Source: Sinorhizobium garamanticum (GTDB lineage: Bacteria; Pseudomonadota; Alphaproteobacteria; Rhizobiales; Rhizobiaceae). From it: DNA of 64,000 bases. A program made the position numbers and the translations under genes. The stretch is taken from positions 4,154,345-4,218,344 of the forward strand of contig NZ_CP120373.1 in NCBI RefSeq assembly GCF_029892065.1, given 5' to 3'. Within the stretch, counting starts at the first letter, position 1. Every line of letters begins with the position of its first letter. Below are positions 19,459-27,615 of this stretch, piece after piece. Under the pieces are notes generated by a model. The model saw only the letters and a list, made by a program, of their open reading frames with translations, searched no databases and was not told the DNA's origin.

Positions 19459-19819
19459 ACTATTCTCCTTTTCAACCGATGCTCCGATTCAATTGTATCT
19501 TTGCGGAACACCGGACATTCTGTGATTAACCCGCCCGGTCGAGGCGGAAATTGATCAGAAAATGCGGAATCTCAAGAGCTAAAATGTGAAATTTTGGCGG
19601 CGCGAACGCGGCTGAAATTAGATGTTGCCTTCGTGACACAGGGTATTTATTAACCATAATTCTAGATTAACGAAATCTATACTATAACAATTCGAAATAA
19701 TACAATTTATCCGCTTTGCATTAATTTTTCTGAAATGAATCCTTCAGGATAGTTTCAGGCTGGCGTTTCTTGCCTATATCTTCGTCCAGCGAGAACAGGA
19801 TTCGAGGGACGGGAAAAAG
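19459..19819. other. Divergent intergenic region with AT-rich tract
   Basis: This 361-base gap separates the porin from the short-chain dehydrogenase. About 120 bases (19615-19735) are markedly AT-rich for this genome, which suggests promoters or a protein-binding upstream region. A TACAAT-like -10 for the porin lies on the minus strand at 19497-19492. The 9-mer TTTCACATT (minus strand, 19591-19583) matches one upstream of lpiA. No open frame in it looks real. Confidence 0.5.
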
Positions 19820-20584
19820 TTGACGAGAACACTCAAGGCGGCGCTCGTAACCGGCGGCGCCCGGCGCATAGGCAAGGCAATAGTCGAAAATCTCGCCGCG
19901 CACGGCTTCGCCGTCGCCATCCATGCGAACAACTCGCTCGCCGAAGCGGACGCGCTGGCGAAGAGCCTCGCCGCGAACGGCGGCAAGGCGGTCACGCTGA
20001 AAGCCGACCTCACCGATTCCGCCGCCGCGTCCCAGGTCATCGCGGACGCGACGGCCTTGCTTGGCCCGCTCGACCTGCTCGTCAACAACGCTTCGATCTT
20101 CAAGAAGGACAGCCTGGACGCATTCGACGAGGATGTTTGGGAACGTCACTTCGCGCTCCACGTCAAGGCCCCTTCCCTGCTTGCGCGCGACTTTGCCCGG
20201 CAGCGACCGGACGACGTTTCCGGCCTTATCGTCAACGTCATAGACCAGCGCGTCTGGTCTCCAAATCCGCGATTTTATTCCTATATGCTGTCCAAGTCCG
20301 CACTGTGGACGGCAACCCAGACGATGGCGCAGGCGCTTGCCCCGCATGTTCGCGTCAACGGCATCGGGCCGGGGCCGACACTGCCGAACGAACGGCAGAA
20401 ACAGAGCGACTTTCAAGCGCAGGTCGACGCACTGATCCTCAAGCGCGGTCCGGCGCTCGAGGAGTTTGGACGCGCGATCCGCTTCCTTTTCGACACGCCG
20501 TCGGTTACCGGACAGATGATCGCGCTTGACGGCGGCCAGCATCTTGCCTGGGAGACGCCGGATATTCGGGAGATAGTGGAATGA
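19820..20584 (+). CDS. SDR family oxidoreductase (pteridine reductase-like)
   Basis: A 254-residue short-chain dehydrogenase. The NAD(P)-binding motif is [12 protein letters not shown]; an arginine in that loop favours NADPH, as in FolM/PTR1 pteridine reductases. LVNNASIF and the active-site stretch [21 protein letters not shown] (Tyr and Lys spaced YxxxK) are intact, and the C-terminal [12 protein letters not shown] is typical. Start is a TTG at 19820 preceded by GGGACGGG; no ATG nearby gives the N-terminal strand. It overlaps uvrC by four bases (ATGA). Dihydropterin or dihydrofolate reduction is the most likely role but not certain. Confidence 0.85.
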   Translation: MTRTLKAALVTGGARRIGKAIVENLAAHGFAVAIHANNSLAEADALAKSLAANGGKAVTLKADLTDSAAASQVIADATALLGPLDLLVNNASIFKKDSLDAFDEDVWERHFALHVKAPSLLARDFARQRPDDVSGLIVNVIDQRVWSPNPRFYSYMLSKSALWTATQTMAQALAPHVRVNGIGPGPTLPNERQKQSDFQAQVDALILKRGPALEEFGRAIRFLFDTPSVTGQMIALDGGQHLAWETPDIREIVE

Positions 20585-22605
20585 ACGGGCAGACGCCCAC
20601 CGATGGCGGCATCCTTTACGACGGCAGCGAAACCGATGACGACGACGATCTGCTCGACGTGACGGAAGGCGAGCGGCCGACGCCGGCGATCGATTGGGCG
20701 GAGAACCGTGTCGAAACGCAAGGCCTCAAGGGCGCGGAACTCATTCAGGCATTCGTCAAGCTCTTGCCGAACGGTCCGGGCGTCTACCGCATGTTCAATG
20801 ACGCCGGCGACGTGCTCTATGTCGGCAAGGCCCGCAGCCTCAAGAAACGGGTGAACAACTACGCGCAAGGCCGCGGCCATTCCAACCGCATTTCGCGGAT
20901 GATTCGCGAGACGGCGAACATGGAGTTCGTCACAACGCGGACGGAGATCGAGGCGCTGCTGCTCGAAGCCAACCTCATCAAGCGTCTGCGACCGCGCTTC
21001 AACGTGCTGCTGCGCGACGACAAATCCTTTCCGTACATCGTCGTCACCGGTGACAGCAGGGCGCCGGCGCTGTTCAAGCATCGCGGGGCCCGCAGCCGCA
21101 AGGGCGATTACTTCGGCCCCTTCGCCTCTGCCGGCGCGGTCGGAAGAACCATCAACTCGCTGCAGCGCGCCTTTCTTCTCAGAACGTGCACGGACAGCGT
21201 CTTCGAGACGCGCACCCGCCCCTGCCTTCTCTATCAGATCAAGCGCTGTTCGGCGCCTTGCACCGGCGAAATCAGCGATGCCGACTATGCCGAACTCGTT
21301 CGCGAGGCAAAGGATTTTCTCTCCGGCAAGAGCCAGGCCGTGAAAGCGACGATCGCTGCCGCCATGAGCGAAGCCTCGGAGAATCTCGATTTCGAGCGCG
21401 CCGCGCTCTACCGTGATCGCCTCGCGGCGCTGAGCCACGTGCAGAGCCATCAAGGCATCAATCCGGCAGGGGTCGAGGAGGCGGACGTCTTCGCGATCCA
21501 TCACGAAGGCGGGATTTCCTGCATCCAGGTCTTCTTCTTCCGGACCGGCCAGAACTGGGGCAACCGCGCTTATTTTCCGAAGGCCGATCCGTCGCTTCCT
21601 TCGTCGGAAGTGCTCAGCGCCTTTCTCGCCCAGTTCTACGACGACAAGCCCTGTCCGCGGCAGATCTTGCTTTGCGAAGCGGTCGAGGAACAGGAACTGC
21701 TCGGCCAGGCGCTCAGCGAGAAATCCGGCTACAAGGTATCGATCCTGGTTCCGCAGCGCGGCGAGAAAAAGGATCTCGTCGATCATGCGCTCGCAAATGC
21801 CCGCGAGGCCCATGGCCGCAAGCTTGCCGAGACGGCATCGCAATCGCGGCTGCTCGAAGGCTTTGCCAAGACTTTCCAACTGGAACAGGTGCCGCGCCGC
21901 ATCGAGATCTACGACAACTCGCATATCATGGGAACGAATGCCGTCGGAGGCATGGTCGTCGCCGGCGCCGAGGGTTTCGTCAAAGGCCAGTATCGCAAGT
22001 TCAATATCAAATCGACCGATATCACTCCGGGCGACGACTTCGGGATGATGCGCGAGGTGATGGCGCGACGCTTCTCGCGCCTCCTGAAAGAGGAAGGCAA
22101 ACCCGACCGCAGCGCAGAGCCCAGCGATGACGGCGCATTCCCGGCCTGGCCGGACGTCATCCTGATTGACGGCGGCCAGGGTCAGATGACCGCCGTCCGC
22201 GCAATACTCAAGGAACTCGACGTCGAGGACTGCGTAACGGCAATCGGCGTCGCCAAGGGCGTCGATCGCGACGCCGGCCGCGAGCGGTTTTTCGCCGAGG
22301 GCCGCGAGAGCTTCACGCTGCCGCCGCGCGATCCGGTGCTCTATTTCATCCAGAGACTGCGCGACGAGGCGCATCGCTTCGCCATCGGCTCGCACCGCGC
22401 CCGCCGAAAAAAGGAACTGGTCAAGAACCCGCTCGACGAGATCGCCGGCATCGGGCCGACGCGCAAGCGCGCGCTGCTCACTCACTTCGGCACGGCAAAG
22501 GCGGTTTCCCGGGCGGGCATCAACGACTTGATGGCGGTCAACGGCATCTCGGAAGCGGTCGCACGCCTTGTCTACGAACACTTTCACGAGGAGGGCGTCA
22601 AATAG
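20581..22605 (+). CDS. uvrC: UvrABC excinuclease subunit C
   Basis: Makes both incisions in nucleotide excision repair. The 674-residue product has the GIY-YIG nuclease domain ([19 protein letters not shown]) after a ~50-residue acidic N-terminal extension, the cysteine-containing [16 protein letters not shown], the UVR motif ([16 protein letters not shown]), the RNase H-like second nuclease ([30 protein letters not shown]) and the terminal helix-hairpin-helix ([16 protein letters not shown]). Coupled to the upstream dehydrogenase by a four-base overlap. No T-rich terminator is visible after it. Confidence 0.97.
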   Translation: MNGQTPTDGGILYDGSETDDDDDLLDVTEGERPTPAIDWAENRVETQGLKGAELIQAFVKLLPNGPGVYRMFNDAGDVLYVGKARSLKKRVNNYAQGRGHSNRISRMIRETANMEFVTTRTEIEALLLEANLIKRLRPRFNVLLRDDKSFPYIVVTGDSRAPALFKHRGARSRKGDYFGPFASAGAVGRTINSLQRAFLLRTCTDSVFETRTRPCLLYQIKRCSAPCTGEISDADYAELVREAKDFLSGKSQAVKATIAAAMSEASENLDFERAALYRDRLAALSHVQSHQGINPAGVEEADVFAIHHEGGISCIQVFFFRTGQNWGNRAYFPKADPSLPSSEVLSAFLAQFYDDKPCPRQILLCEAVEEQELLGQALSEKSGYKVSILVPQRGEKKDLVDHALANAREAHGRKLAETASQSRLLEGFAKTFQLEQVPRRIEIYDNSHIMGTNAVGGMVVAGAEGFVKGQYRKFNIKSTDITPGDDFGMMREVMARRFSRLLKEEGKPDRSAEPSDDGAFPAWPDVILIDGGQGQMTAVRAILKELDVEDCVTAIGVAKGVDRDAGRERFFAEGRESFTLPPRDPVLYFIQRLRDEAHRFAIGSHRARRKKELVKNPLDEIAGIGPTRKRALLTHFGTAKAVSRAGINDLMAVNGISEAVARLVYEHFHEEGVK

Positions 22606-22698
22606 TTGTCCGGCACCGCCGCGCGCCCGACCCAAGGCATCAGGCAGTGCCGGCAATTCAGCCTGCGTTCAGATGAAATCCGCCAAATATGACAAACC

Positions 22699-22799
22699 GT
22701 ACACAATGACCTGTTGACCTTGTGGTCGCAAAGTCATTCTGTACACCTGAAACCCGGTGGGGATGAGGAAAGGCGTTCGGCGCCTTCCGCCCGCATCCC
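22699..22799 (+). promoter_or_regulatory. Structured intergenic element before pgsA
   Basis: Two inverted structures follow each other in the 255-base uvrC-pgsA gap. The first pairs GTACACAATGAC (22699-22710) with GTCATTCTGTAC (22733-22744), 11 of 12 positions complementary, around a 22-base interior that itself contains GACC-ttgt-GGTC. The second is a stem with outer arms GGGATG/CATCCC (22760-22765, 22794-22799) and inner arms GGAAaGGCG/CGCCTTCC around a TTCGG loop. A TTGACC hexamer (22714-22719) lies inside the first. It could be an operator plus promoter, a leader RNA, or a small RNA. Confidence 0.45.
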
Positions 22800-22860
22800 G
22801 ATCCGACCGTTAGAATCGATCGCGCCGATAGCCCCAGATCGCGGGAAATGAGGGATTGTC

Positions 22861-23469
22861 GTGTCCAGAGAAACCGAGTCCATGCCAACGCCCATCGCCT
22901 ATAGCGTCCCGAATCTGCTGACCTATTTTCGTATCCTGATCGTGCCGCTGATCGTTTTCTGCTTCTTCATCGAGGGCCGCCTCCACAGCTCCGACTTCGC
23001 ACGCTGGACTGCGCTCGTCCTGTTCGTCGCGGCTTCGATCACAGACTTCTTCGACGGCTATCTTGCCCGTATCTGGAAGCAGACGTCGAATATCGGCCGG
23101 ATGCTGGATCCGATCGCCGACAAACTGCTTGTTGCTTCGATCCTGCTTCTCGTTGCCGCCGACGGCACGATCGCGGGCTGGTCGATCTGGGCCGCGATCA
23201 TCATTCTCTGCCGCGAGATTCTTGTGTCCGGCCTGCGTGAATATCTTGCTGCGCTCAAGGTCAGCGTGCCGGTGACCCGCATCGCCAAGTGGAAAACGAC
23301 CATCCAGATGGTGGCGATCGCCTTCCTGCTGGCTGGGCCGGCCGGTGACAAGATCGTTCCCTATATCACTGAAGCCGGTATCGTGCTTCTGTGGATCGCG
23401 GCTGCAATCACGCTCTATACCGGCTATGATTATTTCCGCGCCGGTTTGAAACATGTGGTCAATGAATGA
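22861..23469 (+). CDS. pgsA: CDP-diacylglycerol--glycerol-3-P phosphatidyltransferase
   Basis: Makes phosphatidylglycerol phosphate, the committed step to phosphatidylglycerol and cardiolipin, at the inner membrane. The 202-residue protein has about five hydrophobic segments and the CDP-alcohol phosphotransferase signature: DFFDGYLAR, then GRMLDPIADK (DGxxAR-x8-GxxxDxxxD). A GTG start at 22861 is used; an ATG at 22882 (MPTPIAYSVPNLL) would give 195 residues and is almost as likely. It overlaps moaD by four bases. Its product is the substrate lipid for LpiA, encoded 10 kb away. Confidence 0.94.
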   Translation: MSRETESMPTPIAYSVPNLLTYFRILIVPLIVFCFFIEGRLHSSDFARWTALVLFVAASITDFFDGYLARIWKQTSNIGRMLDPIADKLLVASILLLVAADGTIAGWSIWAAIIILCREILVSGLREYLAALKVSVPVTRIAKWKTTIQMVAIAFLLAGPAGDKIVPYITEAGIVLLWIAAAITLYTGYDYFRAGLKHVVNE

Positions 23470-23726
23470 GCACGATCAACCTCGTCTATTTTTCCTGGGT
23501 TCGCGAACGTATCGGCAAGGGTGAGGAAACGCTGGAGCTTCCGGCTGATGTCGTGACCGTCGCCGATCTGCTTGCGCATCTGAAAACGCTCGGCGAGCAA
23601 TACGAGGCGGCGCTCGAACACCAGAACGTCATTCGCGCGGCGATCAACGAGGAGCATGTCGATCACGGCGAGCTAATTGCCGGCGCGCGCGAGATCGCCC
23701 TCTTTCCGCCGATGACGGGCGGCTGA
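23466..23726 (+). CDS. moaD: Molybdopterin synthase small subunit
   Basis: An 86-residue ubiquitin-fold sulfur carrier that ends in PPMTGG; the C-terminal Gly-Gly is thiocarboxylated and donates sulfur to form the dithiolene of molybdopterin. Overlaps pgsA by four bases and lies four bases before moaE. It supplies the cofactor needed by enzymes such as the molybdopterin oxidoreductase at 13901-16015. Confidence 0.94.
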   Translation: MSTINLVYFSWVRERIGKGEETLELPADVVTVADLLAHLKTLGEQYEAALEHQNVIRAAINEEHVDHGELIAGAREIALFPPMTGG

Positions 23727-23730
23727 AGCG

Positions 23731-24201
23731 ATGAACACCGCCGTCACCGTGCGCGTCCAGCGCGAAGACTTCGACCTCGCCGCCGAAGTCTCCGCGCTCT
23801 CCCGCGGCCGTGCGGACATCGGCGCGGTCGTGACGTTCTCGGGGCTCTGCCGCGACGAGGCGGGCGCACTTGGCGCGCTTGAGCTGGAGCATTATCCCGG
23901 TATGGCGGAGGCCGAGATTGAGCGCATCTGTCGGGAGGCGGTCAAACGCTTCGGCCTGCAGGCCGTGACCGCGATCCACCGCTTCGGCAAGATCATGCCC
24001 GGCGAAAACATCGTGCTGGTGATTGCCGCCTCGCCGCACCGGCAGGCGGCCTTCGACGGCGCGAACTTCGTCATGGATTTCCTGAAGACATCGGCCCCCT
24101 TCTGGAAGAAGGAACATCGTGCGGATGGCAGCGCCGGCGGCTGGGTCAGCGCCAAGGACGCCGACGACACGGCCCGGGACCGCTGGACGCAAAAGAACTG
24201 A
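23731..24201 (+). CDS. moaE: Molybdopterin synthase catalytic subunit
   Basis: A 156-residue MoaE. The family blocks GAVVTFSGLCRD, LELEHYPGMAEAEI, IHRFGKIMPGENIVLVIAASPHRQAAFDGANFVMDFLKTSAPFWKKE are visible; the lysine pair in FWKKE forms the active site with the MoaD tail. It ends directly against the stop of the leftward permease gene (the two stops form TGATCA) with no terminator between them, so the convergent transcripts probably overlap. Confidence 0.95.
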   Translation: MNTAVTVRVQREDFDLAAEVSALSRGRADIGAVVTFSGLCRDEAGALGALELEHYPGMAEAEIERICREAVKRFGLQAVTAIHRFGKIMPGENIVLVIAASPHRQAAFDGANFVMDFLKTSAPFWKKEHRADGSAGGWVSAKDADDTARDRWTQKN

Positions 24202-25098
24202 TCAGGGGATGACCTTTTCCCGGCGTGTCACGACCAGCACGATCACCAAAAAGCCGAAGATCGCGAAATCCCGCCACAGGATCGGGCCGTAGGCGCTCCA
24301 CAGCGTCTCGATCAGGCCGACCCCGGCCGCCCCGAGGGCGGCGAAGAGCGGCGCTGTCTGCCCACCGATTGCCGCAATGAACAGGACCTTGACGCCGAAG
24401 GTCAGGCCCGTGCCGAAATCCATATTGCCATAGTAGGACGCCGCAAGGATTCCGCAGAACGCAGCGATTAGCGACGCCGTGCCATAGGCAACGATATAAA
24501 CCGTTGCAGGGTCGATGCCGCAAAGCGCCGCCGCCTCGCGATCTTCCGACACGGCGCGCCAATAGCGCCCGACATAGGAGTGGGTGAGTAGCCAATGGCC
24601 GCCGGCGACCAGCGCCGCCAGCAGCGCGGTATTGATGAGCTGGACGGCAGTCAGTGCCACCGGAAAAACAGGATTCGGCCAGAACACGATGACCTGGTTC
24701 AGGAAGGGTGGCAACCACAGGCTTCGCGTTTCGGACGCGAGCCGTGCCGTTTCCATGAGCACCATCAGACTGCCGAGCGAAGCGACGACGACGGCATTGG
24801 CCGAGGAAAACGCCAGCGGCCGCATGACATAGCGCCCTGCGACGAGACCGGCGCCAAGTCCGAATGTCAGTGCCGCCGCCGCCCCGACACCGAGCGCCGC
24901 CGGTAGGACCAGCCACAGCCGATTCCAGCCGAAATCTGCGAAAAGCACGAACATCTGGCCGGCAAAGGCAAAGAGCGCGCCGTAGGTCAAGTCGGCCCGC
25001 CGAGTGACGGCAAAGGCAATCGCGTAACCGAAGGCCAGCGCCGCATAGAGTGCGGCTACGGGTACGGCGTTGGCGATCTGCTGAAGAAAATAGGCCAT
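24202..25098 (-). CDS. Orphan LivH-type ABC permease
   Basis: A 298-residue inner membrane protein of the branched-chain amino acid ABC permease (LivH) family, with about eight hydrophobic segments and the family blocks ALAFGYAIAFAVTRRADLTYG and GVKVLFIAAIGGQTAPLFAALGAAGVGLIETL. No LivM, LivG, LivF or binding protein lies nearby, which is unusual because these permeases act as heterodimers. The start ATG at 25098 (MAYFLQQIANAVP) is preferred to a TTG at 25125. It is divergent from a CGNR-type regulator across 67 bases containing a perfect inverted repeat. Substrate unknown. Confidence 0.85.
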   Translation of the reverse strand: MAYFLQQIANAVPVAALYAALAFGYAIAFAVTRRADLTYGALFAFAGQMFVLFADFGWNRLWLVLPAALGVGAAAALTFGLGAGLVAGRYVMRPLAFSSANAVVVASLGSLMVLMETARLASETRSLWLPPFLNQVIVFWPNPVFPVALTAVQLINTALLAALVAGGHWLLTHSYVGRYWRAVSEDREAAALCGIDPATVYIVAYGTASLIAAFCGILAASYYGNMDFGTGLTFGVKVLFIAAIGGQTAPLFAALGAAGVGLIETLWSAYGPILWRDFAIFGFLVIVLVVTRREKVIP

Positions 25099-25127
25099 GG
25101 CACATCCGCGTGGTGACAGAAGCAATA

Positions 25128-25155
25128 TAACTGGTAAAATCTGTTTGACCAGTTA
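25128..25155. promoter_or_regulatory. Perfect inverted repeat in divergent promoter region
   Basis: TAACTGGT (25128-25135) and ACCAGTTA (25148-25155) are exact reverse complements separated by 12 bases, so half-site centres are 20 bp apart, about two helical turns. The site occupies most of the 67-base gap between the permease and the CGNR regulator gene, ending 10 bases before the latter's ATG. This is the layout of an autoregulated operator. Confidence 0.55.
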
Positions 25156-25165
25156 GGATTTCCGC

Positions 25166-25726
25166 ATGAGTTTCAGTTGGACCGCGCACAGATTCTCGGG
25201 AGGCGCCCTGGCGCTGGATGTTGCCAATTCCGTGGTTTTGCGCTTCGATCCCGAGCGTCGGATCGACCGCTTCGCGGACCCCGCGGCGATGGATTCCTTT
25301 GCCGAGGCCGCAGGTCTCTATAGCGCCGAAAGAGAACGTTTCGGTACGCTTGCTCCGGCGCCGCCAGAGAACCGTAAATCACTCATCGGATTGCGCGAGG
25401 CGACGGACCGCCATTTTCGGGCGCAAGCCGGGGCCGAGGACAGGCCCGATCTGCTGGCAGACCTGCTCGAGGCGATTGCCACCGTCTTGCGTCAGCCGAC
25501 GGGCAACAGCCAAGGCACATCGCTTGATGTGGCGACCGCACATTCGGCACTCAGTCTTATTGCCAGTCCCGAGCCGGATCGCCTGAAAATATGTCCCAAT
25601 TGCTGCTGGCTGTTTCTCGACCGCAGCCGCAACAGAAGCCGTACCTGGTGCGACATGGCGGTTTGCGGCAACCGCACGAAAGCAAGACGCCATTATCGCC
25701 GCAACAGGCAGGGAGTTCAGCCATGA
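25166..25726 (+). CDS. CGNR zinc-finger (ABATE-domain) regulator
   Basis: A 186-residue protein with the N-terminal ABATE domain (GGALALDVANSVV, a stress- or ligand-responsive fold) and a C-terminal CGNR zinc finger: CPNC at 143-146, then WCDMAVCGNR with Cys162 and Cys167, and a basic tail (TKARRHYRRNR). Family members are putative transcription regulators. The divergent position opposite an orphan permease and the inverted repeat between them suggest it controls that transporter. Its stop overlaps the start of the next gene (ATGA). Confidence 0.85.
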   Translation: MSFSWTAHRFSGGALALDVANSVVLRFDPERRIDRFADPAAMDSFAEAAGLYSAERERFGTLAPAPPENRKSLIGLREATDRHFRAQAGAEDRPDLLADLLEAIATVLRQPTGNSQGTSLDVATAHSALSLIASPEPDRLKICPNCCWLFLDRSRNRSRTWCDMAVCGNRTKARRHYRRNRQGVQP

Positions 25727-26226
25727 AACGCATCATCATATCCGCTCTCTTTGCCGCGGCGGTACTTGTCGGCTGCCAGCGCGAAACCGGGCCGGACCCG
25801 CTGAAGTTGACCGGCAAGATGTTCGTCTTCAACTACCGCCTCGCCTATGCCGCCTACATGATCACGCTCAATAAAACTGAGCCGGTGCCGGACGGCAGCG
25901 TGGTCGTCGCCAGCTTCGAGAATCCGGCCGGCGGCGAACCGCTGACGCTGACGCGCAAGCTCTTCCCGAAGCTCGACAGAGTGACGCTGGAAAGCCCGGA
26001 GATAAGCTGCGTCAAGAAGCAGAGGCCCTACGCGGTGACGATCGAGGTCAAGGGGCCGGACGGCGCGACGCTGCAGAAATTGGAAACGACGGTGACGTCC
26101 GACCTCGATCAGGATGTCCTGCCGGCAAAGCCCCTCGTCGAAGGGCCGGCCTACGCCAAGAACCCGGAGGTCTTCGTGGGCGGCAGGGCGCCGGAGCGCT
26201 TCGAGACGGCGGCCTGCCCGACGTAA
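25723..26226 (+). CDS. Predicted lipoprotein, function unknown
   Basis: A 167-residue protein that begins MKRIIISALFAAAVLVGCQRE, a clear lipoprotein signal with lipobox LVGC. The mature part has short beta-type segments (GKMFVFNYRLAYAAYMITL; VTIEVKGPDGATLQKLETTVTSDLDQDVLP) and two further cysteines, but no family I recognise. Start codon overlaps the stop of the CGNR gene, so translation is coupled to that regulator. With the permease opposite, the three genes may form one functional unit. Confidence 0.8.
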   Translation: MKRIIISALFAAAVLVGCQRETGPDPLKLTGKMFVFNYRLAYAAYMITLNKTEPVPDGSVVVASFENPAGGEPLTLTRKLFPKLDRVTLESPEISCVKKQRPYAVTIEVKGPDGATLQKLETTVTSDLDQDVLPAKPLVEGPAYAKNPEVFVGGRAPERFETAACPT

Positions 26227-26273
26227 TACGCGGCAAGCATGTCTTTGTCCCGGAATGGCCTGTGACGTTCAGT

Positions 26274-26302
26274 AAAAAACCGGGGCATCGCCGCCCCGGT
26301 TT
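26274..26302 (-). terminator. Rho-independent terminator of ndk
   Basis: On the minus strand AACCGGGGC pairs with GCCCCGGTT around a six-base loop and is followed by a T-run. It lies 47 bases past the ndk stop and can also stop rightward transcripts. Confidence 0.88.
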
Positions 26303-26348
26303 CGAAGAGCCGTTTCAAGCCTTTGCCGGCCAAAACGAAGAAAGTGAA

Positions 26349-26771
26349 TCAGCCGACGATTTCGGTGCCGGCGAACCAGTAGGCGATTTCCTCAGCTGCC
26401 GTTTCCGGAGCATCCGAACCGTGGACCGAGTTTTCGCCGATCGACAGGGCATGGACCTTGCGGATGGTGCCTTCGGCAGCGTTTGCCGGATTGGTGGCGC
26501 CCATGACTTCGCGGTTCTTGGCAACGGCGTTCTCGCCTTCGAGGACCTGAACGACGGTCGGGCCGGAGGACATGAACTCGACCAGTTCGCCGAAGAACGG
26601 GCGGTCCTTGTGTACGGCGTAGAAGCCTTGAGCTTCGCGGCGGCTCATCCAGACGCGCTTCGAGGCGACGACGCGCAGGCCGGCATCTTCCAGCATCTTG
26701 GTGATGGCGCCGGTCAGGTTGCGCTTCGTCGCGTCCGGCTTGATCATCGAAAAAGTACGTTCAATCGCCAT
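26349..26771 (-). CDS. ndk: Nucleoside diphosphate kinase
   Basis: Transfers the gamma-phosphate between nucleoside triphosphates via a phosphohistidine. The 140-residue product is standard length: [15 protein letters not shown], then [26 protein letters not shown], and the active-site block [16 protein letters not shown] (His in VHGSD). Start ATG (MAIERTF) has AAGGGAAT upstream. Single gene with its own terminator. Confidence 0.97.
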   Translation of the reverse strand: MAIERTFSMIKPDATKRNLTGAITKMLEDAGLRVVASKRVWMSRREAQGFYAVHKDRPFFGELVEFMSSGPTVVQVLEGENAVAKNREVMGATNPANAAEGTIRKVHALSIGENSVHGSDAPETAAEEIAYWFAGTEIVG

Positions 26772-27102
26772 TGGCTCAATTCCCTTGTTTCTTGAGAAGT
26801 GGCGGTTCATTAGCCGCCAATTCCGTGCAAAACAAGGGGGCGCAGCGATGTTTCGGCCCGGCCGGCGCGAGTTTCATGCCGCTGTCACGGAACGCCCGGA
26901 CCTCACGAAGATCGAGGCGGCGTTCGGGCCAACCGTCGTGCTCAGAATGCGGGCCGCCCGCCACGGCGCGGATCAAATCAGCATATTTGATAAGTGACAT
27001 TCGACACAGGAATGCCGATTTGCGCTACTGCATGTACCACAGCGTCCTTTGCGCGTCTGATAAGACGCGCGGCGCTGAGACGACCATACAGGGGGAATAC
27101 CA
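26772..27102. other. Divergent intergenic region ndk/DinB
   Basis: A 331-base gap. It contains a palindromic intergenic repeat at 27040-27077 and must hold the ndk and DinB-family promoters, which I cannot place confidently. A weak open frame runs through it (about 26850-26997) but has no start signal or recognisable product. Confidence 0.5.
27040..27077. repeat. Palindromic intergenic repeat, copy A
   Basis: A near-palindrome with outer arms CAGCG/CGCTG and a perfect inner stem GCGCGTCT-gata-AGACGCGC. The same layout (AGCGtcctttGCG...CGCggCGCT) recurs at 63818-63861 and, degenerate, at 48520-48558, so it is a dispersed family of the type called RIME or ABC elements in Sinorhizobium. Confidence 0.75.
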
Positions 27103-27615
27103 ATGCTCGACCATTATCGCATGTTCGCCGACTACAACCGTTGGGCCAACCGGCGGCTCTACGCCGCGGCAGCGGAGCTTTCCGATTCGGAGTTCCGCCA
27201 GAACAAAGGGGCGTTCTTCGGCTCGCTCCAAAGGACGCTCAATCATCTGCTGACAACGGATCGGATCTGGATGAAGCGGTTCACCAAGGAGGGCGAAGCG
27301 CCCTCGACGCTCGACGCGATCCTCCACGACGATCTCGCCAGCTTGACGGCAGCACGCGTGGCAGAAGACGAGCGCATCATCGCCTGGATAGACGGCCTCG
27401 ACGAGACCCGCCTAGCGGCGACGGTCAGCTATTCGCCGCTCAGCGTGCCGGGCCAAATCACGCAGAGGCTCGGACCAACGCTCGCCCATTTCTTTAACCA
27501 CCAGACCCATCACCGTGGTCAAGCGCACGCAACCCTGACGGCGCTCGGGCGCCCGTCATTGACGCTGGACCTGGTTTTCTTCCTGCGGGCCGACGGCCAG
27601 AAGTGGGCGGACTGA
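27103..27615 (+). CDS. DinB family protein (damage-inducible four-helix metal protein)
   Basis: A 170-residue four-helix DinB/YfiT-like protein. It starts MLDHYRMFADYNRWANRRLY, as the family does, with metal-ligand histidines at TLNHLLTTDRIW and the late motif FNHQTHHRGQAHATL. Many family members are metal-dependent thiol transferases or hydrolases; the name comes from a B. subtilis DNA-damage gene, and damage induction should not be assumed. Its last 60 bases overlap the 3' end of the convergent 883-residue fusion gene. Confidence 0.88.
   Translation: MLDHYRMFADYNRWANRRLYAAAAELSDSEFRQNKGAFFGSLQRTLNHLLTTDRIWMKRFTKEGEAPSTLDAILHDDLASLTAARVAEDERIIAWIDGLDETRLAATVSYSPLSVPGQITQRLGPTLAHFFNHQTHHRGQAHATLTALGRPSLTLDLVFFLRADGQKWAD

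Noticed and set aside
20413-22656. A 747-codon open frame antisense to uvrC, and similar long antisense frames opposite ppk, ppx, lpiA, pepA and lptD
   Set aside because: High GC makes stop codons rare on the opposite strand. The products are arginine/histidine-rich, show no known motif, and lie wholly over well-recognised genes.
26698-26997. A short rightward open frame overlapping the ndk start
   Set aside because: Antisense to ndk for part of its length, then in a repeat-containing gap, with no start signal.
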